Below, piece by piece: positions 35,685 through 46,989 of a stretch of 64,000 nt of DNA. The number at the start of each line of letters is the position of its first letter. Position 1 is the stretch's first letter. This DNA is from Capsicum annuum (Eukaryota > Streptophyta > Magnoliopsida > Solanales > Solanaceae), in assembly GCF_002878395.1 (NCBI RefSeq), contig NW_025856403.1, positions 202,637-266,636 of the forward strand, written 5' to 3'. The position numbers were made by a program, and so were the translations under genes. The notes beneath the pieces were generated by a model that had not been told where the DNA came from, ran no database searches, and saw only the letters and a program-made list of their open reading frames with translations.

Positions 35685-36584
35685 TGTTAGGTAATGTGAA
35701 GTTTTGATGATGGACATATGAATAAAACATGTTGTTCAAGCTGTTCCAGACAAGCAAAGAAATAAAAGACATAGGCAACAATACTGATAAGTTGACACTG
35801 CGTAAAAATAGGAGTGGATAATTAAAATGCTCTCAACACTTATCATATCAGTTGAGTAGATGCAAAGGAGAGGATAAGTATTTAGATGTTGAGTTGATCA
35901 AGGAGTCCTAAAAGGCTAAGAGATAGAAGAGAAGAGTCTTATTCAATCAATGAGAGAGACAACAACAAAGATGGAGTGAAACTACCTGGGAGTCTTATTG
36001 AAGATAGAAGAGTAGATCAAGTACATGACTCCATCAGGAGTTGGCTTAAATACAACAAATGAAAATCAAGTGTTTTGCTCATGTACTAAAAAGATAGTCA
36101 ACAATTAGCAAATCAGTTCTACAACTTGAAGGAGCTTGTGGAGCAACCTGGTCCTTTACTTAGAGTCATAGACTTGGTGTAATAGGTTAGTCATTGAGTC
36201 ACATTGAGTTGTAATCTCTAGTTTCAGTAAAGTATAAACTGAATTAGGATTAACGTCTTCAAGTTGGGGAACTTGAAGACTTGGGAATATTTATCTTGGG
36301 CAGATTAGTGTTTTATAGAAGTAGGAGTTAGAAGTTTTAATTCGTAGTTTACAAGAAGTCTTATAATTTGATGATTATTGAGGCTCAAAAGTTGTAGTGA
36401 AGTTGGGGTTAAATCCTGTAGAGGTACAGGTCATGGTTTTTTACACCTTTCATGATCCGACTGTTTTTCACCAAAAACTACTGTGTTCAAGTTTTACTTT
36501 TGTGAACCACGTTAGATTACTTGTTCCACAGATAGGCAACCAGTAGAGTAGAATATTAAAATTTGTAGGGAACGGACTCTAACA
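35685..36584 (+). mobile_element. COPIA-C 3' LTR
   Basis: 900 bp, TGTTAGGTAATGTGAAG to CTCTAACA; followed by CAAAT, the right target duplication. Confidence 0.9.
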
Positions 36585-37480
36585 CAAATTCATAGCATGA
36601 GGAATTTAAAATCTTGCATGGAATCATACATGGGTTGACTTGAATTAAAAACATCATGAAAATATGAAATTTAATCTTTCTTGAACATACAAAATACCAT
36701 AGTAATGGAAAATTCATTCTTTAATTAAAAGAAAAGAGTTTTTGGGCTTGATGGGTGAAAGAAGACCCATGGATGAACCTCCCACATACCTTAAAGCTTT
36801 AATCTTGAAACAGAAACACAATCTTGAAAGCATTCTTGAATTAGGAAACTTGAGCTCTTGTTTTTCTTGAATAAAAATTGATGAAGTTCTTGGTATTCTT
36901 AAGGAGGCTAGGGTCTTTCTTTTTTACTTTGAGGAAAAAGATAAACAATTGAGTGTATATTACTTTTAGGGGATAAAATTAGGTGTTATGGACGGATTTA
37001 GGTGAGGGTAAGTGACTAAAGTACCCCGATACCTTTAGAAACTGAATTAGTATGTGAAATAGTTCCATAATGTGCAGGCCGACGCATCGCATCGCTATCG
37101 CATCAGCTTACTACCGCACACAGAAAATGCCACAACGTTTAGCTCGGGTATCGAATTTAGGCGAATTTAGTATCATTGGAAAGATAATTAGATTATCTAC
37201 AATTTGGTCGGTCTTGATCTATAAAATTCTTTGTTTATAAAAATTTATACACGTTTAAAGTAGACTCTTGTAGAATTAAATACTAAACTTTAAGAGAATC
37301 AAAGGCTCTAAGCTCAGCTTTGTTCTAAGTGACTCTCATGAACATTTTTCTCCTCAAAAGCAAATCAAACATGAGGATCAAGATCATGAAACTCATATTT
37401 GAATGGGAATCATTTAGATCATAGCTTATACACATAGGAATGACGATTCAAAGGCTAACTCGGAAATGCGGGGTATTACA
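36585..37480 (-). mobile_element. LARD-B 5' LTR, segment 3 (outer end)
   Basis: Aligns with 19297-20177. On the minus strand it begins TGTAATACCCCGC at 37480. It contains a donor-like site (GT at 36789-36788), the CpG tract 37075-37110 (longer than in the 3' LTR) and the shared box 37125-37205. Confidence 0.9.
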
Positions 37481-37651
37481 AATGTCCAAAAGACCCCTTA
37501 GTCAATTTTTTCACTTTAGGTGCCCTTGGTGTGTAGAATGTGGGCTTTTTTTGAGCTTGTTGAGGCCCTCATTGCACTTCATTTTCACAAACCAAGTGTT
37601 GGTTCCAAGATACACCCTCATAAGTCCATCTACGTGATCATACTTGTATCA
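37481..37651 (-). mobile_element. Element D 5' LTR, right segment
   Basis: Begins AATGTCCAAAAGACC, matching 4546-4560 in the left LTR, and ends CTTGTATCA. It is the outer end of the right LTR, split off by LARD-B. Confidence 0.85.
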
Positions 37652-39300
37652 CTTCCACTCCTCCTTTTCAATTGCTTCTTCATAAAATATAGGATTTGAA
37701 ATAATAAAAGTAAACTGACAAGACTGATTAGAATATCTGGGATTCCCTTTTCTGACTCTTATTGATCTTCATAGTGAAGGTCCATCAAGTGTTGTAGATT
37801 TCTCCGGTGCAATTGCATCTTCAACTGAATATGAGGCAGCCTCTTGTCCTTCAGAGACTTCAAAGGGTATCAAAACCTCCTGTTGCATTTGTTTTTCACT
37901 CCAATTCTAACTTGACTTTTCATCAAACATAATATTTTTGCTTATTATCACTTTGCCATTAAGAGGGTTATATAACCTGTATGCTTTGGATTCAAGACAA
38001 TAACCGATGAAAATAAATTTTTGTGATTTTTCATCTAGTTTTTAATGAGTTTGGGAGTTAACCAAAGCACAAGCCATACATCAAAAAATTTGTAAATGGC
38101 TTACCGAAGGACTTGTACCTTTCCAAGCTTCATATGGCGTTTGATTCATGATAGCCTTTGTAGGAGATGGGTTCAGTAGGTACACTGAGGTTGCAACTGC
38201 TTCTTCCCACTATTGGTTTGGAAGACCCTTTCCTTTCAATAAACTTCTTGCCATCTCTACAATGGTACAATTCTTGCGTTCAACTTTTGCTCCGGTGTGT
38301 AGGGTGCGATAAGTACCCTGTGTATTCCAGATTCTTCAAAAAACATGGACAAATTCATTAGATAAGAACTCACCACCTCTGCCTATTTGGAGAGTTTTTA
38401 TGTGCAACCCCTTTGATTCTCCACTAACGCCTTCTATATTCTAAAATTCTCAAAAGATTCTGATTTTTATTTTAGAAAATACACCCAACTTAATCGACTA
38501 AATTCATCTGTAATGAGTAAAAAATATCGACTTTCACAAAAATATTTAGTATTCATTTGACCACACAAATTTTCATGAATTAATTCTAGGCAAGTAGAAG
38601 CTCTCTAAACCTTTCCAACAGGAAATGACTTTCTACTTTGCTTCCCATAAATGCAACCTTCGCATAAATCAACAGAATTAATTTTTTGGTAATCCAATGA
38701 CCATACCTTTTTGTCTTAGCAGCTTTTGTCCCTTGAAATTGAGATGCCCATACCTCAAATGCCACAATTCAAAGTTATTTTTTGTATCAGTAACCAAAGC
38801 TAAATTTTCCACATCTGAAACTTTTAGCGAAAACATTTTATTTTTAGCCATGAGCACATTAACCATTGTTTGTGCTGATTTTTTTCTTTAATAACACATG
38901 CTCCATCATCAAACAAAACTGAATATCCAGCAACCATTAGTTGCCCAACACTCAGTAAATTATGTGCCAAACTAGGAACAAATTGAACATCCTGAAAAAG
39001 TTTTACTTTATCATGGCTGCATTTAATTGCTACTATTCCTTTTCTTTCCACTTGAAGGTCGTTATTATCACCAAGACTGGCTGTTGATCTTTGTGTCTCG
39101 TCAAGTTCTTTGAAGATTGACTTCATGCCTGACATATGGTTGGAACAACCACATATCCCTTGTAACTTCATTAGTATCAAAATAAGCCATGAGTAACTTA
39201 CTCTCTTCATTAGTTGTTTCAACATAATTCGCTTGTTTATCCTGTACCAGCAATCTGCTTTCACATGACCAAACTCTTGAAATGATAACACTGCTTGTTG
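37652..39300 (-). pseudogene. pol: COPIA-A pol, protease and integrase part
   Basis: Read leftwards. Protease region at 38824-39291: GCSNHMSGMKSIF follows directly after a GIC, so the catalytic D(S/T)G is absent. The flanking GTGGTT-like words suggest a small deletion. FVPSLAHNLLSVGQL then leads to the pre-integrase part (38678-38866) with LWHLRYGHLNFKGQKLL; the CxxC partner (about 38650) reads on with stops. Integrase core remnants lie at 38370-38640 and the C-terminal part, full of stops, at 37652-38370. The last codons join in frame to those at 3942, across element D. Confidence 0.8.
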
Positions 39301-40084
39301 CTTTTATTGCTCCTTTAATCATTAAAGTTCCTTTTTTCAAAGCCTCTACCCTAGCCTCGACCTCGACCTCGACTATTTCCACGAAATGCACCTCTGCCTC
39401 ATTCTCTTCCTATTGCTTCCTTATCATAATCTCTTAAATTGGGTGCCTCTACCTTAAATTGAAATGCTTTTTCTTCCTACTTTTCTGCTTACTTGTTTAT
39501 CCTTGCCTCGTGGGCTTGCAAAGAACCCATTAATTCATCGAATGAAAAATTCAACAGATCTTTGGAATCCTCAATTGCAACCATAATATGATCAAATTTA
39601 GGAGTTCAACTCCTCAGAATTTTTTCAACAGCGGTTTGATCAGTTATTTGGTCTCCGTATGACCTCATTTGACTAATAATATCCATTGATCTAGACAAGA
39701 AATCTTGCACAAATTCATTTCCTTTCACGATTAAAGCTTCAAAATTATGCCAAAAAGTTTGGAGTTTTACAACTATTACCTTTGAGGAGCCTTGAAATTC
39801 AGTTTGCAAAATTCTACATGCTTCCCTTGAAGTGGTGGCTACTGCAATTCAGGAAAACACCGTCTCATAGACTTTCTGTCGATGGAAGAATCATGTCTTT
39901 GCGTCTATCTTTTTGTTTTCCTTCAGTATCTACTCTTCATTTGGATTTGCATACTCGGTCTCAATAAAGTCCCAAAGATCTTGTGACTGAAACAAAGTCT
40001 TCATCTTGATACTCCAAAACTGATAACTTTGTCCTGCGGGATGGAAGGCTGAGATATGTTCAATGAATTTCCAATGGAAGCCAT
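39301..40084 (-). pseudogene. gag: COPIA-A gag
   Basis: Start ATG at 40084, 42 bases downstream of the PBS, with the typical MAS N-terminus and, in another frame, YQFWSIKMKTLF. A UBN2-type (Copia gag) core lies at 39606-39809 (LQTFWHNFEAL, DFLSRSMDIISQMRSYGDQI, VEKILRS). Downstream are [12 protein letters not shown] and a Gly/Arg-rich stretch. A zinc knuckle remnant (FGHVKADC) sits at the protease junction near 39260. Several frameshifts and stops. Confidence 0.8.
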
Positions 40085-40125
40085 GGGTTTTTTACTGTTA
40101 ATAAGATCACTTCAATCTAAACCTA

Positions 40126-40137
40126 GCTTTGATACCA
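40126..40137 (-). other. COPIA-A primer-binding site
   Basis: On the minus strand TGGTATCAAAGC, one mismatch from TGGTATCAGAGC. Confidence 0.85.
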
Positions 40138-40141
40138 TAGA

Positions 40142-40487
40142 TGTTGGAGAAAAGATCTGAAGCTCACTTCAGAACAAAATATAAGAAAGAAAAAAAAGAC
40201 TAGCAGGGAAATAGAATGGCAGAGAGTTTTCTAGAATTGCAAGACTGTTTTATTCTCTATACCATTCATGCTGATAAACCCTTATAAGCAACTTACAACT
40301 AAACTAAAGATGTAAAAACAAGGGGTACTAACTGCACTAAATAGGCACTAACTCAGTAGTGCTTTCAACTAAGAAGACAAACTTATGGACTAAACAACAA
40401 CTACTCTAGAATAATTCAAAAACAGTAAATGCTTAAAGGTAGCTGCAGTAACTTTTCTCCTCTTTTTTTTGAATCACTTATTCAACA
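40142..40487 (-). mobile_element. COPIA-A 5' LTR
   Basis: 346 bp. On the minus strand TGTTGAATAAGTGATTC to TTTTCTCCAACA, with the PBS four bases away. The outer half matches 2566-2718. Confidence 0.85.
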
Positions 40488-43400
40488 AATGGTGTGACTT
40501 TAATATGGAGCTTTAAAAAATTCATCAAAACCTTATCGGATCATATCGATATCAATGAAAAATTAAAATAATTTAAACGGTTTTGAAAATATCAAATTTG
40601 GTTGTGTAATAAAATAACTAAAAAACTGATATATGACGTAATTGTTAAAAGAAATAATCAACCAAATTTGCCTTTCATCATTCATATTGTGCCATCTCAG
40701 TTTGTTGTCTATATGAGTTGAGCCCGATTGGTAACTAGTTGATTTCAATCGGTATACCAAACAACTACAATTGAAATCTAGTCACATCTACACACTTCTA
40801 CCTCATGGGTGAAATAATATAACTTTAGTTAGAATTACGTACATTTGTTTTTTTCCCTTTACCCAACAGTGATTCGATTAGCAAGAGGTAAGTGGATAGC
40901 TAACATTCTTTTAAGTATAGATCAAACTTGTTTTTGTATTTGAAGGTTAGACAATAACTGGCAACTTATTTCATTTTTTCAATTTTGAAATTCAGGTATA
41001 AGCCGCTTCAATATATTGTTTCTTTCTAAATGCAGTGTTACATCTTCACAAATCATTGAGAATTATTTCCAAAAGTAATCTATCAAATATAATCAATCTT
41101 TAACGAGTAAACCTATTGTAGGTGGCTTTAATTAGGGAATGCAGGAAAATAATTTAAAAAGGAAAAAAAAGGTGATAAAACTAAATGCTTTCTATATCTT
41201 CGGAATGAAATTGTAAATGCATACATTAAATCCTATTAATACAAGAATTAATAAGGCTGTCATAAACTAAACTGTGAAACCTAAACACTTGGGAAAAATA
41301 ATCCCATCAATGGCTCCACTTCACTTATTTCTTTTTAATAATTAGATAGGTATGATCCGTGTTAGCATGGACCCAACGTGAAGAAGATTTATAGTCTTTT
41401 TAAATTGAGTAACTCGAAACACAACATACAAATAATCACATTCTTTTTACTACAAGAAATTCTTAGCCAAAACATATATACTACACTGGCAAGGGTAATT
41501 TCATATCCCTGTTTCATTGTTGAAATTTTCTCTATTACATCTCCTTCATTTTGCGGACCTCCAGTTTCAGATTCCTAGTCTCTCATCATCCATAGTCCAT
41601 AAAAGTGATAGCAACACAAGACTCATATTCATTGTAGAATTAACTATGATTCTCGAATACATTGTTTACTACTCATACACTAAAATGTCATTTAATAGCT
41701 AAAAAAATGTAATTTTGTCACCTCAATAATGGGCCACTACAATGTTATGATTATTGATGTGGTTATAGATTCTCTAATCTAGACAGTGCTAAACAAACCT
41801 CCGAATAAGTCATTGGATATAAGATTTTCCTTGAATTCACATTTAGTTGTTTGTCCATTTCCTCCTCCATGTTAGATGCTCTCTCTTCACCTTTGAATTT
41901 GGAGTGATTTCTCTTTGAACCAAGGATAATGGATTAGCTTCCGCCTTTTTACTTCATAAGAATTCTTAAGTTATCAATAATGTTATTTTCACACGGAACA
42001 AAATATAATTATATCTTTTATTTAAAGATATCTTTGACCAAAAAGCCAAAAGTGCGGTTGAGCTATACATAAGCTGAAGCCCATTGAACATATTTGTACA
42101 ATAACATCAAAGTAGTTGTTAAAATGAAACTACAGAAGTTGTCTAGGAAGGACAAATAGTACATTGAGCAAATATATTTTTTGAAATTATTGGCATTTCT
42201 TGAAAGATGGAATTGTCTACATTATTGTGCAATAACTACCTTCTTTCAAGTTTAAGACTACAATGAAGTCACTATTTTTTTACTACAGCTGCAAGAGTTA
42301 ACAAGACTAAAAATTTGCAAAAGCAAACAGAAGCGTAGCTGCAAACACATTTGGTTTCTCTCATAAATCAAGCCGGAGTCAGTTCAACACTTTCACCAAA
42401 CATTTCATACGCAAATTAAACTTTTTATTATCACTTTGTGACCCCCAAAACAAAAGAAGTAGAAGAAAACTGATGGGAAACTGAAAATTAATGCAACTGT
42501 CACTTGGCAGCCATACCGGAATATAAATTCAATGTCTTAACTCATATAGATCATTCAAGATTTAAAATAAATGCAAGAATCAAGACAATACAAATTGAAA
42601 ACTAACTAGTTTATGTACGCATCATAGAGAAGATCCTATGTGATTTTTAAATTGTTACTCTTACTAGTAAATTTTTAATCCATATCACGCATTAAAAAAT
42701 GACAGCAGATAACTGAGAAGGGGTGAAAGATTGCTTAACTGTTAACGGACCAAATCTGGAAAAACTATGCCTGTGAAGGAACGTATACCCGTGGAAATCA
42801 ATAAAACAAAAATCTTTAATCTGTACAAATGTAATAATTTTAGCATCTTCTGACTAAATATATCGAAGAAACAATCCAACATCTTACTCATTACAACAAT
42901 TCATTTTAATTACATGTTCAAGCATAAATGCATCAACATAATTCTCAAGAGAATAAACGATTTTTCCATACTATCAACTCGTCTAGATTCATATTTTTCA
43001 ACTGATATATGTACTTTTTAAATTTGACAACCAAGAGAGGTGCAAGGAGAAAGTACCAAAAGATGAAGCAACTCACAGTAACATTAATTATTCAAGATAA
43101 GACCATGGTTATCTTAATTTTCTAACGCTCCCATCTTGCGAACAACCTAGTTATTAATCATAGTCCATATGGATATATGAAAAATTGTAATGTAGTAGTT
43201 GATAAATTCCCACATAAAGTAGGACACAAATGAAAAAATATTACTTTTATTGGTTGGAGTTCGGAGATAATTTAGGATAGTTAACTGAGGTATGTACCTT
43301 TCACAAGTAATTTCAACTATAATCTTTCTTTTTTTTTGGGCATATGCCATAATCGATTGATTAATTTGTGTGAATAGTTATAGTAATTTTCTTTTGGAAT

Positions 43401-44706
43401 GCAATTTTCGAAATTTGTTTTGCATTTCACCTCAAATATATTAATCAAACAAAGACCCAAAATCAAGAAATTTCTTATAATTGAAAAGAAAAACTCTATA
43501 GATCTTGTAACTAAATCTAGTCTAGTTAGAAGAATCAAAGAGTACAATCCTTTTCTAGAAGACTTGAGTATTCTTTCATTAGAAATAATTGAGGATGAAG
43601 AGAAGCGCCAACACATAATTTAAAGAATATATCTATAAAAACACCAAAAATTGAAGTGTAATCATAATATTAATTAAAAATTGAAGACAGAGGCATACAT
43701 GTCTTGCATATTGAAGATTGTAGTTTTTTATATTTCACTTTCTTTTGTTTACAACATATAAATGTGCAAAAACTTGATTTTCAGATGCATGTTTTGAATT
43801 TATACCTCTCCATTTTCTTCTGCTTCTTTTCCCCTAATTTGAAAACTACAATTTCAACAAACTATTTGTGTTCTGTTCAATTCTTAAAACAACTTGAAAT
43901 AAAAGGTTAATACAATCTATTAAATTTAATTTGAGTATAGTAGAATTCCTTTCTTCTTCTTTAAATTGAGTTTCTAATCGTAGTTGTCCACTGTCGAAAG
44001 GTATTGGGCAATTAAGTGACACTTGTATTTGATGAAACACTCAACTTGATTACAAATCACTTCAATGAAAATATACTTAACAGTTATAATTTATGGAGAG
44101 AAATAAAAAAGACATCAAGAAATAGTAATCCAAAATCATACATGGACATGAACCAACATATCTATTTGAATATATGCATATATAGATGAAGCAAGACATT
44201 GGAATCAAAATTTTGTATCCATCTGCACCAAATTATATACCGCTGTGATGTATACGGGGCTGCTAACCTCTAGACTAAAATACCAAATAAGCAATCTAAC
44301 TGAATTGAGTAGTATAAAAATATTGATACGTAGAACACATGTAGACAAAACTGAGAGATCTTATGTTTGCTCATCTTCTCTATGTTTCACAAAGGAGAAA
44401 GATAGGAAATAGAGACCATATAGGGGCATATGAAGATACTGAGACGCATCTTACAACAGGTAAGAACTTCCTACACGTATTAGTATAATACATCAGTAGT
44501 AAGTATAATGAAATGACTATAATACATACCCTTCAATGAAATTTTTTTGACATATACAAAACTCACTTCTATTATATAAGAAAACTTGAGTTTCCATTGC
44601 TAAGTACCTTTGATGAATGCTCATTAGCGTATTCAGTGAACTTCCTATTTCGGCTTCAGTATAAAATCACCATTTTTAAAATGGTAGATAAATCACAAAG
44701 AAATAG
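40488..44706. other. AT-rich intervening DNA, no gene recognised
   Basis: About 4.2 kb without LTR, PBS or polyprotein motifs. The open frames are short, AT-driven and without family resemblance (for example 43399-43623 and 43317-43616 on opposite strands). CAATTGGTAT-like words at 40727-40770 recall GYP-K. It may be intergenic or intronic host DNA. Confidence 0.5.
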
Positions 44707-46093
44707 GATAAAAAAGGGGCCTAATATACCCTTCAAGTATTGAAAATAATCCTAATATACCATCCTTCCATCTTTGAGCTCTAATATCTCTTTACCATCT
44801 ACCTACAGACTCTACTTTTATCCTTTTACTTAACAGAAACTAAAAATAGTATTTTCATTGAATATGTGTTAGTTTCTTATTGGTTATAATTTAATTAATT
44901 AAAAACTTAATATCCCCCAAAACCAATCTGAATTTCACTTATCGTCCAAAATGCTTGTTTTGGAATTTACCTCTGTACAAAATTGATCTCTTTGCTTAAA
45001 ATGTGTGGTAAAGTTTTTGTTTGAAAAAGAACTGCTCATTTTGTGGGATTAAAACTATTTGATTTCACTAAACTATTATTTCAAAAAATTATTTTAACAT
45101 TCCTAAATTTTGAATCTCTACATAGTACATCAAACTCCATGAATAAGGCGATAAATCAGAACAATATGAGATAGGATCCCAATGATATTCAGATGATAAA
45201 TATGGTTGCTTCCCATTGCCTCCCACTAATCCAACACCGTAAGATATATAGTCAAATATATATTAGAAAAGGAAATCATTATCTGACTGAACATCCTTAT
45301 TAAAGTAATAACGTTTATCATCAAACTGATTATAAATTTCTTTATTGCCTTTTTCTATAGTTGTTGGTCAATCAATTTCACCTAGTAACTAAAAAAATTG
45401 ATAAAAGGTGATGAATATCACCTATGATTTCAATCTCACTAGATGAAATAATCAACTACCAGCTGCAGAGCAAGGGTACAAAGGAACTTATAATAAATTT
45501 AATGATAAGCTTACTTTAATGAGGGTATTCTCTATTATATGTCTGGCTATAATTTTTACAGTGTTAGATTAGTGGGAGGTAATAAGAAGCAACCCTATCT
45601 ATCATCCAAATATCATTAGAAACCTATCTTATATGGTTCAGATTCCATGCCATAATCATAGGGTTTGATGCACTATGTAGATATTCAAAATTTGGGAATG
45701 TTAAATAAACTTTCGATCAAAATGGTTTGGTCAAGTCTAATGGTTTAATTACAAAAAACAAGTAGTTCTTTCTCAAGAAAAAACTCTACCATACTTTTTA
45801 ACTAAAGAGTTACAACTTTCTAGTAAGGTATGTCTCCAAAAAGCATCTTGGATGGTAAGTGGGATTCAGATTGGGTTTGGAGATTATTAAGGTTTTAATT
45901 AATTAAAATTTTGACGAATAAAAAACTATCAAGTAAATACTAATAATTTTTTTTAAAAAGTTTTCTATTAAGTGAAAGGGTAAAATACAGTCTATATATG
46001 AAATAGAAGAATACTTTACTAGCCAAAGGTAAAAGAAGGGTATATTAATATCATTGTCAATACTTGAAGAGTTTATTAGGCCTTTTTTATGAT
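44707..46093. mobile_element. Fold-back element with long inverted arms
   Basis: The two halves are inverted copies over almost their whole length. Outer ends are GATAAAAAAGGGGCCTAATA at 44707 and its inverted, slightly diverged partner ending near 46093. Inner matches include CATAGTACATCAAAC (45120-45134) with TTTGATGCACTATG (45664-45677), and TCCCACTAATCCAACA (45221-45236) with TGTTAGATTAGTGGGA (45562-45577). The arms, about 660-690 bp each, meet near 45400. There is no transposase frame. This fits a non-autonomous fold-back or MULE-type element; I could not define a target duplication. Confidence 0.8.
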
Positions 46094-46109
46094 AGTAAAA
46101 TTGAGTACC

Positions 46110-46340
46110 TTCTATTTCATTTTATATGACGAAGTTAAACAGATACGAAATTAAAGAAAGAGGAAACAAAATTTTCAAATATATCAAAAGTACTCTTAGA
46201 TCTTGTAATCTTAAACATACATACCATGACATTTTTATAATCATAGAAACATGTCATTTCAAAATATAATGAATCAAATTCTAAAATTTATAAGATTTTC
46301 AAACATAGAAAAGTTTCACTCTCTTCATTACATAGTAAAA
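46110..46340. repeat. Probable MITE remnant
   Basis: Starts CTATTTCATTTTATATGACG and contains AAATTAAAGAAAGAGG and GTAATCTTAAACATACATAC. These resemble a dicot MITE type whose ends read TTTATGTGACAC. The right end is unclear. Confidence 0.4.
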
Positions 46341-46989
46341 AAAAAAAGAGCAATATTTAAAACAAAAAATTAGTGATTGCTTAATAGATTTCTCATCAAT
46401 CACCACTTTTATCTTAGGATAAACTCTTGGAGGATTTCGAAGATTTTCATTATAAAATTGGTTAGATCATAGTTTCTCAAAAATTCTTATTCTACTCTAG
46501 TATGAGCTCTTTTAAAGTTTGGTTCAATCATGCTTTAATACTTGTGGGAAAATAATCAATTTTGATGATGATCTTACAATTTTTTTAATGTGTATTTATT
46601 AAAAAAAATGAGAAGGGGGTACTAAGTGAAATATACATAATTTTTTGTTTTTGTTCGAATTTAGAGATTATAGAATAGGGTGACAAAATATAGATGAAGT
46701 AAATTAGATTTTGTACTAAACAAAATTATAATTTGCTATAGATACTTTGGGAAATATATAAAGAAGTGAATAGTAATTAATCATATGATATAATGTTGCT
46801 AAATCACATTGGCTAATCTATATTAGGACATAAAAGAAATCACCAAAAACAGAGGGAAGGTTCGTCATATCTTTTTTCAAGCATAGGAGGTCATCTACAA
46901 ACCTAAATTAGCAAAGAAACAGCATGTGCATTAGTCATCTGTTGACGAAAATTGAATGGAAGTTAATAAAGGAAGAGGGTTAACGAAAA
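46341..46989. other. AT-rich DNA, nothing recognised
   Basis: No repeat pairing or coding signal that I can support. Confidence 0.5.

Larger units (their letters stand above)
27171..36584 (+). mobile_element. COPIA-C, SIRE-like Ty1/Copia retrotransposon, full element
   Basis: A complete 9414-bp insertion: 5' LTR 27171-28073, PBS, gag, protease, integrase, RT, RNase H, a third ORF region, PPT and 3' LTR 35685-36584. A perfect 5-bp duplication CAAAT flanks it (27166-27170, 36585-36589). Its length, two-part gag with zinc knuckle, and extra reading region between pol and the 3' LTR fit the SIRE/Maximus lineage. Every gene carries stops or frameshifts, and by eye the LTRs differ at about one base in seven over the first 200, so it is an old copy. 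Confidence 0.9.
16788..37480 (-). mobile_element. LARD-B, large non-autonomous LTR retrotransposon, full span
   Basis: 3' LTR 16788-20177, PPT 20178-20192, internal region to 22167, PBS 22168-22179, 5' LTR 22184-37480 in three pieces. Without the nested LTR-L and COPIA-C (and their TSDs) the element is about 8.7 kb: two LTRs of about 3.3-3.4 kb around only 2 kb of non-coding DNA. Flanks AATAT and AATGT form a one-mismatch 5-bp duplication within the LTR of element D. Long LTRs with a gene-free interior fit the LARD class; its enzymes must have come from an autonomous Gypsy relative. Confidence 0.85.
3943..37651 (-). mobile_element. Element D, LTR retrotransposon of unknown clade, full span including nested insertions
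   Basis: Both outer ends carry a 9-bp inverted terminus (TGATACAAG at 3943, CTTGTATCA ending 37651). The left LTR is 3943-4715; the right LTR is split into 16300-16787 and 37481-37651 by LARD-B. A purine tract on the minus strand at 4716-4734 lies next to the left LTR, so the element reads right to left. The PBS and the inner end of the right LTR are lost at the LTR-J junction. The surviving internal DNA (4716-6651) shows no recognisable gag or pol. It was inserted into COPIA-A pol. Confidence 0.8.

Noticed and set aside
3943..37651. Element D as a DNA transposon because of the 9-bp inverted ends TGATACAAG/CTTGTATCA
   Set aside because: It has two long direct terminal repeats, a purine tract beside one of them and a 5-bp target duplication, all LTR retrotransposon features.
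42350..42430. Short minus-strand peptide ending ESVELTPA followed by a stop, resembling a gene's last exon
   Set aside because: Only about 15 codons, with stops just upstream and no acceptor in the right frame. I could not tie it to a family.
43317..43623. Opposing open frames of 74 and 99 codons
   Set aside because: AT-rich, overlapping on opposite strands, no domain or conserved motif.
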